In this document: positions 59,410-64,000 of the stretch, one piece after another
How positions within the stretch are numbered: the first letter of the stretch is position 1
Layout: each line of letters opens with the position of its first letter
Source of the DNA: Bittarella massiliensis (ex Durand et al. 2017)
GTDB lineage: Bacteria; Bacillota; Clostridia; Oscillospirales; Ruminococcaceae
Direction of reading: 5' to 3'
Length of the DNA: 64,000 nt
Assembly: GCF_017566145.1 (NCBI RefSeq)
Contig: NZ_JABFCL010000005.1
Span: 62,001 to 126,000 of the forward strand
Made by a program: the position numbers and the translations under genes
The notes under the pieces: model-generated
The model's input: the letters and a program-made list of their open reading frames with translations, nothing else
Told to the model about the DNA's origin: nothing
Databases searched by the model: none

Positions 59410-60693
59410 CTATTGGGGGAGGGAGAGCTCCACCGTCCCCACAGGGCGGATGGAGAGAAACCGGCAGCAGCCGGGGCCCAGCGCCCTCTCCATGGCGCTG
59501 CAAAAGGGGGCGGCCATCTCGCCGGGGAGAAAGACCAGAGCGGTTCCGCCAAAACCGCCTCCGTGGACCCGATAGGCCCCTTGCCCGGCCAGCAGCCGGT
59601 CGCAGAGGGCAAGGGCCGCCGTCAGAGGCTGGCTGCGGGGCTGGGTGGGAGAGTAGAGGTTTTGCAGGTAGAGGGCGGAGGAGCGGCCAGATTGGCGCGC
59701 CAGCCGCAAAAAGCTGTGAAAATCGTTCTGGGCGAGGGCCTCTGCTTCCTGCGCGGCCCGCCGGTCCTCCCGAAAGAAGTGGGCGGCCCGCAGGACCGGC
59801 CGCTCCCCCAACTCCTGTGTCAGGGCGGCCCAGTTGGCGTAGAGGTCCTCTTCCTCCACCTGGCACAGCCGCTCCTGGCCAAACCAGGCGGCCACCTCTC
59901 CCATCTCCCGGGGGATGGCGGCGTAGTCCTCGGTCAAGTCGGCGTGGCTGCTGCCGGTCGCCACCAGGCAGAGCCGGTGGCCGCTGTCCTCCCAGCGGCA
60001 GGAGAGGGGGGAGACGGCGGGGTGGAGGGGGGCGGCAAAGTCCAGCTGGGCGATCCCCCCCACCGCGCTGGCCACCTGGTCCATCATCCCGCAGGGCTTG
60101 CCGAAGTAGCCGCTCTCGGCCCGCTGGCCGATCGCCGCCAGTTCCAGCGGGGTGCGCCCGCCGCAAAACAATCCGTTCAGGGCGGCGGCCACCGCCATTT
60201 CAAAGGCGGCGGAAGAGGAGAGCCCGCTCCCCGGCAACACGTCGGAGAGGGCGTAGAGCCGCGCCCCGCCCAGGGAGGCCCCACCCTCCTGCAATCCTGC
60301 GGCGACCCCCCGCAGCAGGGCGGCGGTGCTCCCCCTCTCCGACGGGCGGGGGGCGAGGTCGGAAAGCGCGACCCGGCAGGGAGAAAACCCCTCGGACACC
60401 AGTTCGATGGCCGTTCCCGCGGCGGGGGCGGCGATCACCAGCGTGTCCAGGTCGACGGCGGCGCAGAGCACCCGCCCCCCCTGATGGTCGGTGTGATTGC
60501 CCCCCAGTTCAGTGCGCCCTGGGGCCGAGAAGAGACGCACCGGCCCCTCCTCCTGCCACCGGGCGGCAAAGCCCGCCAGCCCCCGCGCCAACCGCGTTCG
60601 CTGCCGCGCCACATGGCCGGGGGACAGCCGCTCCAACTGTTCGTCCAGCGCCCCGCGCTCCAGGGCCTCTTTCCACTGTGCAATGGTGGCCAT
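59410..60693 (-). CDS. galK: Galactokinase
   Basis: 427 residues, ATG 60693 with GGAGG upstream. GHMP-kinase landmarks: the galactokinase signature SAPGRTELGGNHTDHQGG, the ATP loop LPGSGLSSSAAFEMA, SGYFGKPCGMMDQ with the catalytic Asp region, and the C-terminal VHGGGFGGTALVF. It phosphorylates galactose at C1. No other Leloir-pathway gene is in the window; the gene is monocistronic. Some GHMP relatives act on other sugars, but the signature favours galactose. Confidence 0.9.
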   Translation of the reverse strand: MATIAQWKEALERGALDEQLERLSPGHVARQRTRLARGLAGFAARWQEEGPVRLFSAPGRTELGGNHTDHQGGRVLCAAVDLDTLVIAAPAAGTAIELVSEGFSPCRVALSDLAPRPSERGSTAALLRGVAAGLQEGGASLGGARLYALSDVLPGSGLSSSAAFEMAVAAALNGLFCGGRTPLELAAIGQRAESGYFGKPCGMMDQVASAVGGIAQLDFAAPLHPAVSPLSCRWEDSGHRLCLVATGSSHADLTEDYAAIPREMGEVAAWFGQERLCQVEEEDLYANWAALTQELGERPVLRAAHFFREDRRAAQEAEALAQNDFHSFLRLARQSGRSSALYLQNLYSPTQPRSQPLTAALALCDRLLAGQGAYRVHGGGFGGTALVFLPGEMAAPFCSAMERALGPGCCRFLSIRPVGTVELSLPQ

Positions 60694-60762
60694 CGGTCCG
60701 CCTCCTCTTGGTGTTGTTTTTTTACAGTTTACGGCAGTGCACCCCGTTTGGCAAGCCCCCCC

Positions 60763-60791
60763 TTTCCTTCCGGGCGGTTTCCTGCTATACT
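60763..60791 (+). promoter_or_regulatory. Promoter of mscL
   Basis: -35 TTTCCT (60763-60768), 17-base spacer, -10 TATACT (60786-60791). Confidence 0.55.
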
Positions 60792-60823
60792 AATTGGAAA
60801 AACAAGTCGAAAAGGAGCGAATT

Positions 60824-61243
60824 ATGAAGCGGTTTATGCAGGAGTTCAAGGCCTTTGCCCTGCGAGGCAACGTGGTGGATATGGCGGTGGGCATCCTCAT
60901 CGGCGGCGCCTTCTCGGGCATTGTCACCGCCCTGACAGCCAATTTTATCAACCCTATTTTGAACGTGGTCACCGGCAGCGCCACCTACGGCCTAAAGGAC
61001 ATTGCCGGCTTTGCCTCGGCCTTTCTCTCGGCGGTGCTCAACTTTCTTCTGATTGCCCTGGTGCTCTTTTGCATCCTCAAGGCCGTCAACAAGGTGGCTT
61101 CCCTGGGCAAGCGCGACAAGGCGCCCGAAGCGCCCCGGGAAAAGACCTGCCCCTACTGCCGGGAGAAGATCGCCGCCTCGGCCACCCGCTGCCCCCACTG
61201 CACCTCGGTTTTGGAGGAGCAGCCGCAGGAGGCGATCCTCTAA
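60824..61243 (+). CDS. mscL: Large-conductance mechanosensitive channel with C-terminal zinc ribbon
   Basis: 139 residues from ATG 60824 behind AAAGGAG. MscL core: amphipathic start MKRFMQEFKAFALRGNVVDM, first pore helix AVGILIGGAFSGIVTALTAN, second helix FLSAVLNFLLIALVLFCILK. The normal cytosolic helix bundle is replaced by a short linker and a four-cysteine ribbon (CPYCREK, CPHCTSVL). The channel releases solutes during hypo-osmotic shock; the ribbon could bind zinc and influence assembly or gating. Compared with standard MscL, the periplasmic loop is short. Confidence 0.9.
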   Translation: MKRFMQEFKAFALRGNVVDMAVGILIGGAFSGIVTALTANFINPILNVVTGSATYGLKDIAGFASAFLSAVLNFLLIALVLFCILKAVNKVASLGKRDKAPEAPREKTCPYCREKIAASATRCPHCTSVLEEQPQEAIL

Positions 61244-61247
61244 ACGA

Positions 61248-61284
61248 AAAAATCCCCTGCCCATCCGTTGAGCAGGGGATTTTT
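61248..61284. terminator. Bidirectional intrinsic terminator
   Basis: 13-base stem AAAAATCCCCTGC / GCAGGGGATTTTT with an 11-base loop, between mscL and the convergent kdpE. Confidence 0.9.
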
Positions 61285-61302
61285 GTCGCCCAAAGGGGCG
61301 CG

Positions 61303-62001
61303 CTACACCCGCAGCATCCGATACCCCACCCCCACATGGGTCTGAATGTACTGGGGAGCGGAGGGGTCCTTTTCGATCTTTTTGCGCAGGGTGGCCATAA
61401 AGACCCGCAGCGAGGCCACATCGTTTTCCCAGGAGCTGCCCCACACCTCCCGTGTGATGTAGGCGTGGGTCAGCACCTTGCCCACGTTTTTGGCCAGCAG
61501 GCAGAGCAGCTTGTACTCGATGGGGGTCAGGTGGATCTCCTCGCCTCCCAGGTAGGCGCAGCCGGCGGCGTAGTCGATCTTGAGTTCGCCGTTTTCAAAG
61601 ACGGCCCCGTCCTGGCTGCCGCCGCTTCCCCCGTGCAGCCGGCGAAAGGTGACCCGCAGCCGGGCCAGCAGTTCCTCCACCGAGAAGGGTTTGGTCAGGT
61701 AGTCGTCCGCCCCGGCGTCCAGCGCCTCGATCTTATCGGTGTCCTCGCTGCGGGCGCTGATGACGATGATGGGGGTGTTTGACCAGCTGCGGATTTTTTG
61801 GATCACCTGAATGCCGTCGGTATCCGGCAGACCCAGGTCCAGAAGGATCACGTCGGGGTTGTGGGAGGAGGCCTCCAGGATGGCGGCCTCCCCGGTGGGG
61901 GCGGTGTGGTGTTTGTAGTCGTGGGCCTCCAGGGTGGTGGAGATCAGGTTGCGGACGGCAGGGTCGTCCTCCACCACCAGAATCAGTGGTTTATTGTTCA
62001 T
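61303..62001 (-). CDS. kdpE: OmpR-family response regulator KdpE
   Basis: 232 residues. Receiver domain with acidic pair E11-D12-D13, phosphoacceptor D55 in VILLDLGLPD and Lys in DDYLTKPF; C-terminal winged helix (LTPIEYKLLCLLAKNVGKVL; ITREVWGSSWENDVASLRVF; VGVGYRML). The sequence and the KdpD gene that overlaps its start by 11 bases identify it as the K+-limitation regulator. No kdpFABC structural genes are in the window; they may lie beyond the right edge. Confidence 0.93.
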   Translation of the reverse strand: MNNKPLILVVEDDPAVRNLISTTLEAHDYKHHTAPTGEAAILEASSHNPDVILLDLGLPDTDGIQVIQKIRSWSNTPIIVISARSEDTDKIEALDAGADDYLTKPFSVEELLARLRVTFRRLHGGSGGSQDGAVFENGELKIDYAAGCAYLGGEEIHLTPIEYKLLCLLAKNVGKVLTHAYITREVWGSSWENDVASLRVFMATLRKKIEKDPSAPQYIQTHVGVGYRMLRV

Positions 62002-64000
62002 GCAGCGTTACCTCCTCGATGGGCAGTGTAAAGGAAAAGACGGTTCCGTGGGGGGCGTTGTCGGCCACGGCGATCTCGCCGCCGTGGGCGGTGACGATGG
62101 ATTTGCAGAGGGCCAGCCCCAACCCCATGCTGCGGCGGCTGTCGGCCACCCCCGAGTTGACGGTGTAGAACATGTCGAAGATGCGCTCCTTGGCGCTGTC
62201 GGGGATTCCGCCGCCGTCATCGGCCACCGAGATCACCGCCCACCGCCCTTTGCGGACAGCCGAGACGGCGATGGTCGAGCCGACGGGGGTGTACTTGATG
62301 GCGTTGTCCACCAGGTTGATGAGGACCTGTACGATCAGGCGGGCGTCCATCTTTGCCAGCAGAAATTCGTCGGGGAAATGGGTCTGAATGTGGTGCTCGG
62401 CGCGCTTGCGGCTCACGTGGCGCAGCGCTTCGCCCACCACCTCCTCCACCAGCTCGGCCGTCGGGTTCAGGCGCATGGTGCCGTCCTCGATTTTGGTCAC
62501 CGAGAGCAGGTTTTCCACCAGGTTGATGAGCCAGAGGGAGTCCTCATAGATGTCGCTGTAAAGCTGCCGGCGCTGGCCCTCGTCCAGGTTTTTCTCACTC
62601 TCCAGCAGTACGCCGGCGCTGCCGGAGATGGAGGTGAGGGGGGTGCGCAGGTCGTGGGAGATGGAGCGCAGCAGGTTGGCCCGCAGCTGTTCGTTTTTGG
62701 CCAGCACGGCCGCCGCCTCCCGCTCCCGAATGGCGTTTTCACTCTCCAGTGCCAGAGCGCACTCCCCCAGGATGGAGAGCATGATGCTGTTTTCATAGGC
62801 GTCCAGGGGCTCGCCGTCCAGGGCGATGCCCGCCACCCCGTAGACCACCTCGTTGACCCGCACCGCCAGATAGAGGCATTTGGCACTGCCCAGGGTGCCG
62901 GTGCTGGCCCCGGCGCGCTTGTTGTTTTGAAAGACCCAGGCGGCCACCGCCCGCTCGTTTTCGGCGGTGAGCTCGGCCCGGGGCGCCCCGCCCTGGGCGG
63001 GGAAGGAGAGGGGCTCCCCCACCCCGCCGTCCCGGGCGGGGTAGAAGACCACGTCCCGCCGCAACAGCTTGACCAGCTGCCCCGCCACCGTGCCGACGAT
63101 CGCCTCCCGGCTGTCACAGCGCTGCAACAGCTGGTTTGTCTCCAGCAGGGTCTTGGTGCGGTAGGCGGTCTCCACCGAGCGGCGGGCCTGCTGTTTGAGC
63201 CGCCCGGCCAGGGTGCTGGTGAGGAAGGCGGCGATAAACATGATGGCGAAGGTGGCGGGGTAGCCCCTGTCGTAGGCCGCCAGGGTATAGCGCGGCGCGG
63301 TGAAAAAGTAGTTGAAGGTGAGCACGCTCACCGCCGACGAGGCCAGGCTGTACACACGCTTTTTGGTGATGACTGCCGTCAGCAGCACCCCGAGGATGTA
63401 GACGGTGATGATGTTGGCCTCGGTAAAGCCCAGCCCCTTGAAGAGAAAGCCCACCCCCGTGGCCCCGGCCAACAGGGCCGCGCTTTTGAGCAGGTCGGGT
63501 CCCACCTTGTCGGCGCTGCGCTGGCGCACCCGCCTGGCGCGGTAGTAGCCGGCGCTGTCGTCGGGGATGATGTGGATGTCCAGATTGGGGGCGGCGGCGA
63601 TCAGCCGGTCGGTGAGGTTGGGTCCCCGCCAGGGGTACTTGCGGCGGGTACTGCTGCGGCCGATAACGATCTTTGACACCCCCGACACCCGGGCGAACTC
63701 GGCGATCTGATAGGGGACGTCTTCGCCGTAGACGGTCTCCACCGAGGCCCCCAACTGCCCCGCCAGGTGGATGTTTTCCCGCAGCTGGGCCCGGTCCTGC
63801 ACGCCGAGGCCAGGGAAGTCGGGCGTCTCGACAAAGAGGGCGGTCAGGTTTCCCTTAAAGGCCCCCGCCATCCGGGCGGCGGTGCGGATGCACTTGGCGT
63901 TGGAGGGGGAGGGGGAGAGGCAGACGAGGATGTGTTCGTCGGTGCAGTAGCCGCTCTCTTCGGCCAGCCGCACCCGCTCGGCCAACCGGTTGATGCGGTC
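61991..64000 (-). CDS. kdpD: Sensor histidine kinase KdpD (partial, N-terminus off the right edge)
   Basis: The frame is open to the right edge (669 codons visible). Visible from the N-terminal side: a universal-stress-like domain (ILVCLSPSPSNAKCIRTAAR; VIGRSSTRRKYPWRG), about four membrane segments of the DUF4118 type, a GAF-like region, then the kinase core with HisKA SISHDLRTPLTSISGSAGVL (His near 62654), N-box NLVDNAIKYTPVG, and G-boxes DDGGGIPD and SRRSMGLGLALCKS. The amino-terminal KdpD domain with its Walker-like site is missing only because of the window edge. It phosphorylates KdpE in response to low K+ or ionic stress. Confidence 0.92.
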   Translation of the reverse strand, partial: DRINRLAERVRLAEESGYCTDEHILVCLSPSPSNAKCIRTAARMAGAFKGNLTALFVETPDFPGLGVQDRAQLRENIHLAGQLGASVETVYGEDVPYQIAEFARVSGVSKIVIGRSSTRRKYPWRGPNLTDRLIAAAPNLDIHIIPDDSAGYYRARRVRQRSADKVGPDLLKSAALLAGATGVGFLFKGLGFTEANIITVYILGVLLTAVITKKRVYSLASSAVSVLTFNYFFTAPRYTLAAYDRGYPATFAIMFIAAFLTSTLAGRLKQQARRSVETAYRTKTLLETNQLLQRCDSREAIVGTVAGQLVKLLRRDVVFYPARDGGVGEPLSFPAQGGAPRAELTAENERAVAAWVFQNNKRAGASTGTLGSAKCLYLAVRVNEVVYGVAGIALDGEPLDAYENSIMLSILGECALALESENAIREREAAAVLAKNEQLRANLLRSISHDLRTPLTSISGSAGVLLESEKNLDEGQRRQLYSDIYEDSLWLINLVENLLSVTKIEDGTMRLNPTAELVEEVVGEALRHVSRKRAEHHIQTHFPDEFLLAKMDARLIVQVLINLVDNAIKYTPVGSTIAVSAVRKGRWAVISVADDGGGIPDSAKERIFDMFYTVNSGVADSRRSMGLGLALCKSIVTAHGGEIAVADNAPHGTVFSFTLPIEEVTLHEQ

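Overview
The window reads as chromosomal DNA of a high-GC, Gram-positive, anaerobic, probably spore-forming member of the Clostridia, most likely Oscillospiraceae-like. This rests on a rubredoxin-fused reverse-type rubrerythrin, ECF vitamin transporters, CIRCE-controlled clpB and groESL, a YtaF-type sporulation membrane protein, a FemX-like ligase, a Kdp two-component system, frequent GTG/TTG starts behind strong AGGAGG sites, and short intergenic gaps with GC-rich hairpin terminators. No rRNA, tRNA, CRISPR array, insertion sequence or prophage was recognised. Because GC is high, many long antisense frames are open; these are shadows.

Layout. 1-5040: CPBP protease (cut by the left edge), DNA polymerase IV, an unknown protein, two overlapping XRE regulators, rubrerythrin. 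5311-13850: a B12-binding-type radical SAM protein, a winged-helix PfkB protein lacking the catalytic Asp, a siroheme-type protein with an incomplete cluster motif, the NAD(P)HX repair enzyme, a D,D-carboxypeptidase, a frameshifted XRE pseudogene, a YkpA-like ABC-F ATPase. 14057-17839: two small membrane proteins, a DUF368/PopT-type flippase and a DUF21-CBS-CorC transporter. 18087-20030: a small membrane protein, then a candidate yybP-ykoY (Mn2+) riboswitch with its own terminator, then a sodium-pump decarboxylase beta subunit (OadB type) and a 47-residue OadG-like peptide, with no carboxyltransferase or biotin carrier nearby. 20702-27407: a CstA-type transporter, a complete ECF transporter (S, T, A, A') with a structured leader, and a divergent type III pantothenate kinase paired with a second (PanT-like) S component.

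27697-40872: a YtrA-type regulator with its ABC exporter, clpB with CIRCE, a flavodoxin-like iron-sulfur reductase, an MFS exporter and its TetR regulator sharing a 15-base operator motif, a Ca2+-type P-ATPase, and groES-groEL with a second CIRCE. 41283-50233: a 1732-residue surface protein (beta-helix, bacterial Ig and InlB-like repeats), a TetR regulator, and an ABC exporter operon with its winged-helix regulator. 50461-58899: an MBL hydrolase, an XRE regulator divergent from a FemX-like ligase with a perfect palindrome between them, YtaF, an LTA-synthase-like sulfatase, a small HTH protein, a GrpB-NUDIX fusion overlapping a helical protein and an HD hydrolase, and a monofunctional glycosyltransferase. 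59058-64000: a Dabb gene broken by one amber codon, galactokinase, MscL with a zinc-ribbon tail, and kdpE-kdpD (cut by the right edge).

Themes are cell-envelope assembly (PopT, D,D-carboxypeptidase, FemX, GT51, LTA synthase, surface protein), cation handling (riboswitch plus sodium-pump-like pair, CorC-type protein, Ca2+ ATPase, Kdp, MscL), vitamin uptake by ECF modules, and heat/oxidative stress. The unit most worth following up is the Mn2+-riboswitch-linked orphan OadB/OadG pair; second is the degenerate pantothenate-kinase-like protein coupled to a pantothenate-type S component.
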